This document shows positions 1 through 13,539 of a DNA stretch of 64,000 nucleotides, one piece after another (positions within the stretch are counted from its first letter, which is position 1; each line of letters opens with the position of its first letter). The position numbers were made by a program, and so were the translations under genes. Source of the stretch: Serilophus lunatus (Eukaryota; Chordata; Aves; Passeriformes; Eurylaimidae); contig VXBA01001779.1 of the NCBI GenBank assembly GCA_013399895.1, forward strand, positions 242,372 to 306,371, written 5' to 3'. Under the pieces are notes generated by a model. The model was not told the DNA's origin and ran no database searches. It saw only the letters and a program-made list of their open reading frames with translations.

Positions 1-33
1 GTGGGCGCGCCCCCCCCCCCCCCCCCCCCGCGC
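1..33. repeat. C homopolymer at window edge
   Basis: The first 33 bases are almost all G and C, with an unbroken run of about twenty C. Composition drops to ordinary AT-rich sequence immediately afterwards. A long C run at a contig edge is often a sequencing or assembly artefact, but a genuine C-rich tract cannot be excluded. Confidence 0.8.
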
Positions 34-3000
34 ATTCACGTTGGTTCATTTGATTAAAGTGCTCTAAATATTTTTCAGTGTGTCTTAAGAATGCATTTAA
101 TGCTACAACTCACTGGAGGTAAGCAACTCACTCGGTTGGCCCTTCCTTTTCAAAGGTTTGGAGACTTTTTTCCCATTTTCTACCCAATTTGCATTTATAT
201 TTAGTATCTTTTAAGTGTAATTGTGATGCTTCTAAAAAAAATATCCCATCTAGTCCTCGAAAGCTTTCAGAAGACAGAATTTCTGTTTTCCAGAAAGGTC
301 TATATAAGGGTGCTTCTAAAGCATGAGTTGATACTTCACACTTGCTACAACCTTCTTGGAGACCCTGGAATTTCTTCACTAAGCGAAGGGCTTGTGCAAT
401 TTGAAAAGTCGGATGATATTTTTCTCTCTCTGCTTTTGCTCCACGATTCTTGATTTACCAAGGAGAAAGCAATTTTTCTTTGGCTGTTTTCAGTCCTGCT
501 AATATTTACTACTAGTATCTTTTTGTAAGAGGATATTTCAGCTCTGACACTACAGCACAAATCAAAGGAGTTTGTGAGAAAGTTCAAGAAACATACCTGC
601 TTCAAACTTGTGATTTTTGGACTATAGTATATTATATGGTGGATGTAGACAAACCAGACATGTGCAAAAATTGAAAAAAAACCCAAGCAAAAGCTTCTCC
701 CCTCCCCCAAAATCCCCCCCCCCGGCAAAATTTTCACAGAAACATATGTAACAAATCATAGAAACACAGGTATGTACAAGCCAGGTTCAACAGAAGGAAG
801 GACTTATTTCTTTTAGTATGCTTCAGGAGATTTTTTCTTTAATTTGGGAGAGTTTTTGCAATTAGACGATGTGTTTTTGGTTGTGGATATTTTTTTTTTG
901 GTTAATGAGATTCCTCTTCCTCAGACCAGTTAATCATAAAGATCATAAATGTTCAAGCCTCACAAGGTATACTTCAAGTGTACCAGAGGTTTATGACTAC
1001 TTAAAGATGTGAAAAACCTAAATTTTCAATAGTAATCTTTAGTCATAGTAGCTGTCTTCATTTGTGTGCATACTTTGCTTTGTGCTTACAGGCACAGCTT
1101 TCTTGAAGAATGGTTTTGTGGCTACTGTATTGGGGGATCAGAAGCAAGATGGATGAGATGAAGGAGATGGAAAATACTTAGCTATGAGAAGTAGAAGAAC
1201 TAATCCAGAATTATTTGAAGGTGGTGATGTTCCTTAGAAATAAACCATATGTATGAACTGCCCACCTGTCACAACATGATGACAGAAGCCTCATATTGCT
1301 GACCTATTTCTTTAAACCCTCTTTCCAAACCATCTTATAAATTAAATAATGCATGTGTTTCACTTAGGCAAGGTTATGCCTTTAATGTAGCTTAAATGAG
1401 CAGAAGATTTTAATTCCTCCATATTTACACAAGTCACTTTTGCTCATAAAGGCAACTCTTCTTGTCTGTACAAGTCCCAGCTCTTGTTCATAAGAAGTAT
1501 GTGTAGAGTAAGGAGATCTCTCTTTCTCATGCCCAAATCTTGGGAACAAAGTCTGAGGAAGAAATTCTCTCAAATAGAATTTCTAGGAAAAAAAAAGAAT
1601 GAGAATTGAATCAGATTTTCTTTAAATTAAATTCTCAAGCTCTGATTGTTCTTGTATGCTGAGATAAACATCTCTTTGCTGACTATTTGTAGAACTGAAA
1701 GAGAGGAGAGTATGAGACCATATAGGGCAAGAAAGAAGAGTGTTTAACTTGCATTGAATTTATAGGGCTTATGTCCCTAAACTGGACTGCAAGCTTGAGC
1801 AGATCTCTAAATTTAAGTATTCTTCCTGTCTGATTCATTGGCATATGTAATTAACAACATAAAATCTTTCTGTGTATTTCTGTGCAAAAGTACCCCATGT
1901 CCTAGGAGGTGACTTCGGACAGATGGATTTTCGAGGCTCCAGATCTGTAGTGCAAGATTACTCAATTACATGCACCATCATGCTAAATTTTCTAAAAGGC
2001 AAGGCATAGCAAAAAATGTACTTTGATTTAATTTTAATATTTGGTGTGTTAATTTCCAGCTAGAAGACTAATTTATGCTCATTTTACCACTCAAGGGCCA
2101 TCTGTTTTTAATTTAATCCTAGGAATTAAGTACAAAAGCTAAATTAGGCACAGTTGGTAAAGTAATTCTTGGCTAATTGTTAAGCAGACATGAATGCACA
2201 GACATGAGAAACTTTCAGTGTAGCAGTTTTCTAAGCTTCTTTCTAAGTTAAATCCCACATAAATGAAACTTTTCTCACAATAAATCAGAACGTGTTGAAA
2301 GAAATTAAGATTTGATACACAACAGTTTATCCTCTGAACAGAGGTCTTTTCATCTAACTAAGGTTGAAAATTATAAATTTTGTTGGAAAATAATTAAGTT
2401 CCATGAGAATTGCATTCAAAAGTTTCTCACCTCTCTTTAATTTTAAAATTGGAAGTATCATAACACAAATTGATTTGGTATTACTTTACTTACAGGTCAA
2501 ATTAGATTTTCTGTATCAACATTACCTGGGATTTTCACTCAAGAGACCAACAAGGGGAAAATTACCCAGAAAAATTCAAAATCTTGAAGGATTTGTGTGT
2601 ATGTATTTTAGCAAGTAATGTTTTTCCTTTCACTTCTCTTACTAGAAAATAGGCTTCATGGACTTTATGACCAATAAAAATAATCTCTGTCAATAAAACT
2701 AATGAAACTGTAGTTTTGTGGAGAGCAATAGAGGTGAACGTATACTATATGATTGGTTTAAGTGGAGCAAATCATGTTTACATAAGTAAAAATATGACAG
2801 CAAATGGAAAAGATAACCATAACTTGAAGAATAACTATTTCTGTATAAGTATTAATGATTTTAAGTAAAATATTTCAAAAAGCTACATTAAATTACTCTT
2901 TATCATAGTATTAATTTACTTAGTTGACAAACATGGAAGTTTCTGAACCAACTAAGAAATACAGTAAGTTTTGCTTTTATCAAAGGAGAACTCCAGCATG

Positions 3001-4325
3001 ATGATGATTTTTGCAAAGGCTTCCTGAAACCCCTAGCTATTTTTGATTTACTATAAGGCTGTTTCACTGGAGTAGCATTATTAAAAAAGACTGTGAAGTA
3101 AATGTAACAACTCTCAAAATACAGAATTGTCTGCAAAATACAGAAGAATTTTTCACGTTGCTTTAAAATTGTTTTTTCAAGGTGAAAATTTAACTTTCCT
3201 GCAGGAAATAAAAATGTAATATATTATTAAATTGGGACGAACATAACTGCTCACATTAGCTAAAGTTCTTTCAGAGCCATTTCTGTTTTAGAGAAAAAAA
3301 AAAATTAAAAAATCCTACCAATGCAACAGCAGAGGAAATACTTGGCATATTATTTCGCATTTACAAATAATCTCCACCAGATGGCACAAAGTAACAAATT
3401 TCAGTCAACTTTGGTATGGACTGTTTTGTGTTCACATGGAATGGAGCTGGGGGGGGAAAAAAAAACAAAAAAAAAGGGAAAACTTTAAGCGTAGGGTGTT
3501 CAAAGTTCATAGGTATAGAAAATAATCCTCATATCAAAAAATTGATGAGGTCAGATATTATAAACCATTTTTTCACAAGCAAAAGGAGAAGAAAATCTTC
3601 AGAAATCTTTTGGATTGGTGATGATTTTGAGATAGACTTCAGGTAGCCTGTATTTGGTGAATGTGCACACAGTGATCCATATATGATGGAAAGAAACTTA
3701 TATGTCACTCGGAGAAATGGAATCAGTCAGTTGAAGCTAAAATGTTAACACTGGATATCATGTAAAAATCTAAAATACATATAAGAATTCTTTTCACAGA
3801 TCTTTCAGCCTCAATTTAAATATAAAGCCAACTAACCTTTGCCCTTAAATCCAGGCTTGAAACACTAAGAATTAAGAGATCCCATATCTATCAAGGTATT
3901 CTCTACATCATGAGTTTTATTTCTCTGTTTGAATAGCTCAGAGATATTTAGTCCTGCAATGCAAAGAATTAGGATGCTCTCTGACTCTATATCAGAATAA
4001 TTATTATTCATTTAGTTCTTTCATTCATTCTCATCAGGCTTATAGTTCTCCACCACAGTAAAATCCTCGATGGATTAAATTCTTTATGTTTGTGGATTGT
4101 GTAAATTCTCCAGATGTCCTTATCTAGCAGTAAGGATATAACAGTAGAATTTTGTATACATCTCAGCCTCCAGCAGTGAAAACTAGATTTTTTTTGACTG
4201 CTCTTACATAACAAACTCCTGCTGGTATGTGGAGTGAGAGTAAAGGGATTTGAAACATCAGTAAATTGCAAGCAGAAATATTTAAATGCAAATTAAAAGT
4301 AGATACATACACATACACACAAACA

Positions 4326-4355
4326 TGCACAGTTTGTTCTTGCACAGTTTGTTCT
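4326..4355. repeat. 15-bp exact tandem duplication
   Basis: Two identical copies of TGCACAGTTTGTTCT lie head to tail. The lack of any mismatch suggests a recent replication-slippage event. Confidence 0.85.
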
Positions 4356-7300
4356 GGAGAGCTTCCCGGGTTGCTTATTAGTCTTTGAATGTCATGACAC
4401 ATGCTGTTTTCGTGGATATGTCAAACTATCAGCTGGATGTGGCTGAAGCAGCAGTTGGAACTTCAAATGTATTGTTGCCTTCTAATCACCATAATTATAT
4501 AAGGAAAAGGGTCAGACTGCAGTAACTTCGTTTGCACTTTAGTCCCTGTGCGGTGCCATCTCCCCCATGCAAAGAGAGATGGTGTCCAGCTGTGTCAGGG
4601 GATCACAATCCGGCTCCCTGTTGCCAGCCAGACGTAAAAGGCACTTCAGTAGCACTGCCAGCTGGTCTTATTTGAATCCCATGCCTCCTTCCAAACTCAA
4701 GAACACTAATTTTGAAATAGTCTTCCATAAACTCTTTTGGGTCCAGCTATTTTCTGATCAAAGCACAGCAGGTAGCACTGGGAGCCCTTCCTGAACTGTG
4801 AATAGTTCTCAAATCCTTCATGGACTCCATCCTCAATACCTTATTTACACTGTACTGCCTTAGTGTCAGTAAAAACCAACAGGGCTATTTGTGGAGTTAA
4901 GGCAGTGCTCAGATACTCTTAGGTACCACCAGTTAAACACAAACCAGTGTGACCTAGAATTCAATCAGTAAAAATCTGTGGTTCAGTGTGTTCCTTTGGA
5001 AAATTATATCATGCAGCATTATCTTAGGAGGGAAAGTTGAAAGCTGGAATTACAAACACACATGGTTTAGTGATACAAAATGTTCTTGTCAGAAACAATT
5101 AAACATAAATCTGAAGTTTTGGAGATTTTGCTTGTCCCTAGATGCATGGCACAGACTATTTCAACTCCATCTGGCAGCTGAAAAACAAACAGTTAAGATC
5201 ATTCATTTGTTGGAAACCAGCTGAGTATTGTAATTAGTCTTACTTGGCACTCAAAAATGTTGCAATGCATTTGGTCAACTTTGATTTAGAGAACAGAAAT
5301 TGTCTTGGCAATTTTCACCCATGTCAATCACAGAGCATATACATTGACACATGCATATATGCATATGTGCACAGTTTATATATTCCTATACAGTTGAGAT
5401 TAACTGATGTTAGTATCATTTGTAAGGTTCCTATTTCAGAAATGTTAACTTTTGGTAGGAATATTGATGCAAATATTGCCATCTTATTTGTAGGAAAATG
5501 AAATTGGAGCAGATATATTTCCTGGTTTGCATGGAAAACAACTTGCACATTAGTGCCAATAAGTCAGGATAGGAATTAATCTCTTTCTAACAAGTCTCTT
5601 TGTCATCCTTCTGGTGTCTCAGAATGTATTTGAAACCTTCAGAGACTGACAGCGGTTTCCTCTAACACAGAGGAACATCTTTGATGAACAATTTGGAGCT
5701 GCCATTTCTAACTTGTGTTATTCTAGCTGCTCTGCTGGAGGAAATTTCTGAGCAATACAAAGGACTAAATCGGGTGTATAGATCATCCCTGAAGTATTTT
5801 TACACTATGGGTGTCTGTAGTGGTTCCAACATGTCCTCAGGATACACTACAAATGGTAGAGGACAGTGACTAAAGGCTACTATTGCTTCAAAAATCACAA
5901 ATGAAGACAGGGATATATTACTTCATCATTTTAAAGTAGTGGGAAAGAAAATCAAAGAACAGAATATGGTGTAAGTAACCCTATTACCTGGAAAGAAAAT
6001 GAAGAATGGACTATAGCATTTTAGTATTCATGCATTTATATTTTCCAAGATTTCTTATACTTCAGTGGAGACAAACTGACATACACCACAATGTGTGTAA
6101 TAAGTAAGAGTGGTAAAATGATGCCCAGCATTAATTGAAAAATTATGAAATCTATCTTTTTCCAGTAATTTGAGAGCTCCTCAAGCTCAAGTCCTAATTA
6201 CATTTCAGATATTTTAAAATGGTGTGAGAAAATAGAGTGGTGACTTTACTGTTTTGAGGACAGCACGAACTGATGCAATTTCCATCATTTGCTGCCTGTG
6301 AGTTGCTTAGCAATTTTGAAACAGTGCAATCTCCAAAATAAATGAAGGACGTTATCTGCATACAGGAGGACAAGTCTGTTCTTAACAATGTGAAGCATCA
6401 AGCACAATTCAGAGATGGGTCTTAAAATTATCCTGCATAAATCTGAATTTATCTGTCCTCTCTTTTAAAAACAGATGGTCCAGAGTCTCCATTTCTTATT
6501 CATGGGCTTCTTCACTCCCTCAGTCCCACCCTATTTCCTCAACACAAAACTTTGTTTTTGATGATTAGCAATACACTTGAGATAACAACACATTCACGGC
6601 TGGGGGGCATAATTACTATGGGGAAGAAAAGGAGAATTTGGGTGGCAAATCCTTTTTTTGGAACTCTATGCTAGCTAATACGACAAGCTTCCAGTTATCT
6701 GGTTATAGTCCATAGGATGCATTTCCAGAAAGGACTGTACAATTTGCATTAATGTTATACGCTTAAGGGACCTATTGCCATTCTGGATGGCATCTAATTG
6801 AGGACATAAAGTATCCGTAATGACCTTTACATATCATCAAAGAAGGAAGAAATAAAGTTTCTGCATTGCTTTTTTACCTATGTGGCTGCAAAATATTTTA
6901 GCTGAAAAATAAATGTTATTCTGAACAGCAAGTAGTCTTAGCTCTAGCTCATAAACCTGAAATATTTTCAATGTCTGCACAGTAACAGGCCTTAGTCAGA
7001 GCTTGTTTGAAAGAAACATCACTTATAATTAGAGCTTTTAGCCTTCCCTGGTATTATTAAAATACAGCTTTCTTTTTGTATGTCTTTGAGTGACTTTTCA
7101 AGTAGATTTTAAATATCTCTCACCTCTTCCCATTTTTTTTTATTTTCCTGGGGAATGCTAGGTAATGGAGAACTCAGGAGATGAGTAATTTTTAGCACCT
7201 CTGCCACTGTCCTCAGTGACTTCAGTAAAGACCTCCTTCATGAATATTTTTGAGATCAATTAAAAGTTCCACATATTACTATCCCTGCTGCAGATTTAAA

Positions 7301-10222
7301 AGATTTGGTAAATGAGACTGCAGGTTTTGCAGCCACAGACATAAATAAGGAATCATCAATGATCTAGGTGGAGTCCTGTGGAACTTTGAAGGAACTTGAA
7401 ACACAGGAATGGGCACAAATATTTAGAAGACAGATGAGCCCTGAAAATGACAGGTCTCCTCTGCAAGGTGACCTGTAAACCAAGAAAGCTTATTAGAGAG
7501 AAAGGTGTGATTTAATTTGGCCGAGTACCAACACATACCCCTCAGAGCACAGCCGGTAGCTCAGCTTTAACAAGCAGGGGAGCCCCTTTTCCCAAACTGG
7601 CAACTCAGGCTGATCTTACGGAGTAGGCAACTGAGGATAGGGACAGAGCTGTCATATCTAACCTCCTGCTCCCATAATTTCTCAGCTCCTACATGCAGAT
7701 AAGTAGGCCAAGGCAGCTCCACGTTTTTCCTGTCCTTAACAGATGATTTTAGAACATGTCCTTTCTGTTATGTAAGTATTTCTTAGGGTGTTTTGTATAC
7801 ACTACCCCAAGCCAAACAAGCAGTTTACACAATCTGTTGTGAAAAAAACAGAAAACAAATTCATACGAATTTATTTATTCCTCACTTTCAGTTCACTTCC
7901 AGAGTATGATAGCATAAAGGTAATGTAAAAGGACACTTCTCAAATTACCTTGAAAGGATTTTGTTAACAGCAACCAACAAAAGTGAAGAGATAAAAACAT
8001 ATACTCAATGATGTCTGCCTGATGATATTCTGAATCTACTAGCATGTGAAATGAGAGGTGGAAGGAATTAACCCAGAAGTGGAAGGATGACAGCAGATGA
8101 GAAATGAAGCAAAGCTACATTTAGGCTTAGCTAGCAGCATATGTTAGCTAAGAATTAAAAAGGGACTTGGGCATTTCAGAAAGTGTGACAATACGAAGCT
8201 TTGTTGCTCATCTCTTTAGTGAGTGGGGTTCAAAGTGTAGGAGTAAGTGCTCAGATATCTTGCATGCTAGGTAAGAGAAATTAAATGCCTGGAATGTAAT
8301 TCCCAACAGGAAGCCCTAGGTAAATATAAAATCCTCAATGTGGACTAAGGTACTTGTGTAAGATTCAGTATCTCTATGAACCTGGAATTAAGAAAGGGGT
8401 TTAGGAAGACAGAGACAATTTTTTTAAAACTGACTGTGGTAGTGGAGGGTTTTGTCTATGTCTGTACTACAAAGTAAAACAGCCCAGAACAACCATTTGC
8501 CTAGAAGAGCATGATGTGTGCCACAACACGTAATTATTTGCCTAACCTTTTTTATTATATTTTTTCCTGTAGGAGGAAGAAAAAAAATAAAGGAAAAAAG
8601 ACAGAAAACAGAAGAAAAGGTTATCTCATTCATTTTAACAATTAGAAAGCACAGCTGGATCATCTTAAATATGAATGTGAGAAATCTCAGCTTAGTCAAA
8701 AGCTGCCAGGGTGCCAGGGAACATGCTAGCACATAATGAGTGTAAATAATTAACTCCAAATGCATATCAGGCCTGTTCAATTTATTACTATAGATGCATC
8801 TCGTAAAGGAAGATATCACAACCACCTCCAAAACACCAGGCAGTGGAAGGACACAGGAAAAAAATTTTATTCCAGAGGCAAGAACGCTGGCTAACGGTGT
8901 GTGTACATGCCAGGCATGAAAGAAAAACCTTTTCTCCAAGCCTTTTCAAGAGCATGCCTCCTCTCGCTCACAGGGGCTCCAAGGTCATCTGTGAAACAGT
9001 CATCTTTTCCAGGGAGTAAACTGTTCTGAAAGGCTAGAGAGGGAAAGAAATTCAAGCCTAAGGTTTCCAGCTACCAAAGGCCTCTTGAAAAAAAAGCAAA
9101 GAAATCCTTAAATCCACTCATCTTCTACACATCTAAAATACTTGACAAGGGAAGAGGAGATCCATTTTCAGGAAATACTTGGCTAGCAGGGATTTGAGCT
9201 CTACTCAAACTCAACAAGAGGGTAATAGGTAAAATGCAGTCAGGTTTTCTTGTGTTTGGTGCTTGATGCTGCATACAAAATGTGTGTAAAATGTATGAGT
9301 ACTGAAAGTCAGAAGGAGACCAGGGAGAAAGAAGGTCAAACTCTCTGACCAGAACACTGAACTGGAAGGTTGCTGCCCCATTCTAAGCACTGTTCAGTTT
9401 TGTTTTTTTTTAATTTAGACATTTCTTAGTTAAAAACATTGTAGAAATCAGGGTTTCAGGAACTAGGATGGCAGATTTCCCCATTGCTCTTGCTACATTT
9501 CAAGTCATTCTTGCATTTCTGCCTTTATTTATAAAAGGCATATTTCATTTTATGTCTCACTGCATTCTGTCATTCCTTTTACTTCCACTCTTAGAAAGTA
9601 TAGCAAGAGTAGGTCATTAATACAGTACAGAGCATCTTCAGAAATAAATACATGATTGTATGGAATCCAGACATTAAATCTTTAATGTCTGAAAAGAATT
9701 AATAGTTTTTAGAAAGTCTTCTATATACATATGTTCTATAAGTTCTGAATGAGAATTCACAGAATTTCTCCTAACAGGCCACTTCTCTATTTAGTACCCA
9801 GTCCAAATATCACTACTCTTTATAGAAATATTTGTTTTGACTCTTGTGGTTTCAAACTGATGAGTTTCAGTCAGGCTCACTGAAAATGACAAAAATTTCT
9901 GCTCCCATACTCTGCAGTTTGGAGACTGGCCTGTTTGGCTGTTATTGTTTCTGGTAACTTTAGGTCAGCCACATCTGCTCATGCATTTAAATTAAAGTTT
10001 TAGATGTTTCTCTATTTGATCAAATGCTTTTTTCATAATTCATATGAGCTTCATTCTTCTGGAAATAATTATTTAATATAGTTAGTTCTATCTGACACTG
10101 ATATTTTTATCCGCTTTGTTCTACAGTTCTTTAAGATGTGCTTTGCATGAAAATGGCTTTGTAAACAACGACTGATTACTCGATATTTTTTTATTAAAAG
10201 AGACATGGTCTTCAAAAAAGCT

Positions 10223-10242
10223 TGTATAAATGTATTTATACA
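10223..10242. repeat. Short perfect hairpin
   Basis: The arms TGTATAAAT and ATTTATACA are perfect reverse complements separated by two bases. The stem is only 9 bp and AT-rich, so chance is a likely explanation. Confidence 0.5.
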
Positions 10243-10821
10243 TTAATGGTAGTATCACATATCTGAATTTAGCAGATCCAGTTAATGCTTTGTACACAGA
10301 AGATAAATTTTGAGTTCACCAGATAACTGCATGCAAACATTTAATTTAAAAATGTCGATTTTCTTCCTAAAAGGAAGAAGGGTTGAGCATTAAGGAAAAA
10401 TTCTTTTTTCAAGGAGGGGTTTTTAGTTCTTTTGTGTTTCTTTTTTAATTACTTCTGTTGCTGCTGTTACTAATCAGCTTGTTTTGCATCTTGCTAAACA
10501 ACACAGCTGGAGAATTTGCTCACTGATTGAAAGTATGGTGAGCAGAGAGAGTGGGCACCAATGGGACTGCAATTCAAATGACTGCAAAAAGATTTCAAAG
10601 GTATTATAAGAAGGCAACAATTTTTTGGCATTTGTTTCAGGAATAGAAGAAATAAGATAAAATAATGTGGAAAGATTAGAGAAGGAAAAATTTATCTGAG
10701 AAATAAGAACAAGAAAGGGAGGATATATATTTATGGCTGGAGAGTCAGCTTTGCATATGTAGCTCAATGGCTGACGTAGCAGTAATTCCTGTCTTAAAGG
10801 TGGAAAACTCCCACAATGACC

Positions 10822-10837
10822 AAAAAAAAAAAAAAAA
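10822..10837. repeat. Poly(A) tract
   Basis: A run of sixteen A. No retrocopy body is recognisable on its left, so I do not call it a retroposition tail. Confidence 0.8.
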
Positions 10838-12801
10838 GAAAAATAGGAATAGATGATAAAGCAGTCATTTGAATCTGTCCCCATTAAAAAGCTGCTATGA
10901 AACCCACAGTACAATTAAAGTTCCTACTGTCCTAGAAATAACACCTGTGTTTCATAGGTAATTATAGGCAATTTCATAGGCAATTTTAATATAGGTGTGC
11001 AAACAATAGGCCTGTCTATAGGCCAGTTTTAAGGCAACAGCACAACATGCACAGAGAGAGAACAGAAAGAAAAGATTGTACCTTACTTACCTTCTTCTAA
11101 ACCTGTACAACTGCTTTTCTGTCGTTCTACCAGATCCAATAGTTTTGTTATTTTGTAGCATCAGCTCCTTCACAGGTGCACTGCCACAGTCCCCCCTTCT
11201 CAGCAGAAGTGTACCAATAGCTGTATGAAGCAAGTTGTTGCTGTATCCGTGTGTTTAGGACATAAGGAAAAGTACTAAAAAAATAACATAAAGCAGAACT
11301 GAGGGAAAATCTGGGACAATTTACTGTGGTTTATTTTGTACAGGAGACATCAATAGGACTGTTCATAATTCACATTTCTTGACATTTCCTATTGCAGGTC
11401 TCTGTTTTCGTATTCTTTTAACTTTACCAGACTGTGAAGGCTGAACTTTACTTAGGAGCTGCTGGGGATGGAATATTTTATTTTGTTTATAAAATTTTAA
11501 CATTAGTTTTTTTGGGTTTTTTTTGGTTTTGTTTTGTTTTGTTTTTTACCTTCTGAGAATGAAGTGGAGAGGGAGATTTTTGCTGTGGTAAGGAACTTCA
11601 GTGTCTTTTTAATAAGATGATCTGAATCTTGGCACGCAAGCTGAAAAGCTGATCAGGTACAGTTTTTCTGTCAAGGATGAACCTTGCATTGTTCCTGAGA
11701 GAAACTGCCTAAATTTGGCAAATTTACAGGGCTGTGAAAAAATATCTCCCTTTGCACGCTCTCAGTAGTGACTCTGGTGGATAGTGATGCTGCATCTTCC
11801 ATCTGTGTATGCCTCCAGCACAGCTGCATGAGCTGAACCCAACTACTCTGTTGCTGCTGCTTGTTGTTGCTCCTGGGAGGATGTGTGGGCCTCTCCTCCA
11901 TAAACACACTGTGCTTCTCCTGCTGCTGCTGCCCCCTCACTAGGAAGGAGAGAGAGATCTGACAAAAAAACCCCAGAAAAATACTGGAGTTGTCTGGGAT
12001 GTCAGAGGCAATAGATTAGGATAAGGAGCTTGCAAATAGTAGACCACATCAGGACCTCAAGAAGGTTCAGGAGACCCAAGGGCAAACAAACTGTGTGAGG
12101 GATGAAAATGAAAAATGGAATTGGAGGGTAGGAGACAATTTAAGAGCAAAAGAAAAAGTAGGATACCATGCACTGAGGGACAAAAAGGACAGCTTCATGC
12201 AGAGAAAGGGGTAAAACTCCCCCTTCTTAGTTTCAGGTGAATTATGTAAACAGGAAGAGGTTGTGTGGTGACTCTGGTGAGAAACTAGAAAGAAAAATTT
12301 GAACAAAAGGATGTTGGAGCTGTATTAAGGATCCCTGAAAAACAGATTTGGAGTGGTAATGCAAATATATGTGTACTCTTTGGTATGAGCATCTTAGGGA
12401 TACTGACTGAGACAATCCAAAAAGAAAGAGTTAGATCAAGAGTATATAAGAAGAATCAAGAGAAAGAGCTAAATCAAGGACTGGCTTGGGACAAGGATAG
12501 CCTTCAGGAGATGAGGCAGCAGGAATGATGAAAGACTTTGCTTAGCAAAATATATCTACTTTGTAATGCAGAGAAGACAGTTAATGTTTTTGTGTTGGGA
12601 CCTGAGCTATGACACTTAAGTTATATGTGAGAAACCTAGAAAAATAATGCTGCTGGAACTGAGTATCACGGCTGTGCCCTGTGTACAATCAGCAATCTGA
12701 AGCCATTAACTTGCTGTATGGTACGCAGTTCATCTCTGCATATTGAGACAAAGGACGGGAATGAGAAAACAGGGCACTCTGATACCAGGTGATTGACTGA
12801 C

Positions 12802-13325
12802 TGACTCTTGCTAACAGAATTACAGGATGAGTTAGAAAGGTTAAGGAGTATTACAGAATCTGAAGGGGAGATAGGCTTACAGAACCAAGCTCTGGTCTTA
12901 CTGGACTGGAGCATCCACCAGAAACAATTCAAGGTCAAGGAGATCCTCTTTTCCTCAGCAAGGAGAAAGCAGCAATTGTAAAGGAAGGAAAGTGAAAAGA
13001 AGAAAAAAAAGAAAGAATGGAAGATAGTCCATGCCTAGAGTGGCAAGCGAAATTTTTCCTCACCCGCCTCACCACACCGGGTAACCGCACAATAGGTGTG
13101 AGGATTTGTATGTAGAAAGACAGGCAAAGGATGAAGAGGATGAAGGTTCAGTTACACCAGAGTTGTCACCACAATCAGAAAGGTCAACAGACCCTATTAC
13201 AACCACTTCTGAGAGGAAGAAAAGATGGTTATATTGTAAATTCCCTTCTAAAGGGAAAAGAGGGTCTAATATGCCAAGTGGGCCTGGGTCAAGGACATCA
13301 CTGGAAACATCCTAGCCTATTGTAG
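12802..13325 (+). pseudogene. Decayed CR1 ORF1-like (esterase-type) fragments
   Basis: Three short stretches in different frames resemble the first protein of avian CR1 elements. At 12802-12975 one frame reads ELQDELERLRSITESEGEI, a heptad-like charged segment. From 13106 another frame reads an acidic and serine-rich linker ending in SERKKR near 13220. From about 13220 the frame used by the ATG at 13131 reads NSLLKGKEGLIC and stops at 13325. From family knowledge, CR1 ORF1 combines a coiled or PHD-like region with an SGNH/GDSL-type esterase, and the last stretch falls where the esterase nucleophile block would lie. The expected GDS-type block is degraded to VNS. Stops and at least one frameshift make it non-functional. 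The match is from memory, not alignment; it could also be another retroelement ORF. Confidence 0.5.
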
Positions 13326-13539
13326 CCCTCAGACTATGTCCTGCATTAATGGACAGTTATACACTTTAAATATAATAACGTGAGACAAAACAATATAGGG
13401 AGAATTAACAACTTTATTATGTGAATATCTATACCAATATATTATATAGATGTATTTATGTAGTTAAATGAAAAGTAGAAAAACCAGAGAACAAAACCAC
13501 CGAATCAAAACACAAACTACCCCTTTTCCCGCATGTTCT

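Larger units (their letters stand above)
34..12801. other. AT-rich non-coding stretch, no gene seen
   Basis: I see no exon, RNA gene or recognisable transposon here. The longest open frame is 8424-8939 on the minus strand. It is rich in F, L and I, resembles no family I know, and runs across an A-rich tract, so I treat it as chance. Small features are an exact 15-bp tandem duplication at 4326-4355, a poly(A) run at 10822-10837 and a T/G-rich tract at 11506-11547. Old diverged repeats could be present below what reading by eye can detect. Confidence 0.6.

Noticed and set aside
8424..8939. 171-codon minus-strand frame
   Set aside because: It passes through an A-rich tract that encodes runs of F and I, has no recognisable domain, and lacks splice or regulatory context.
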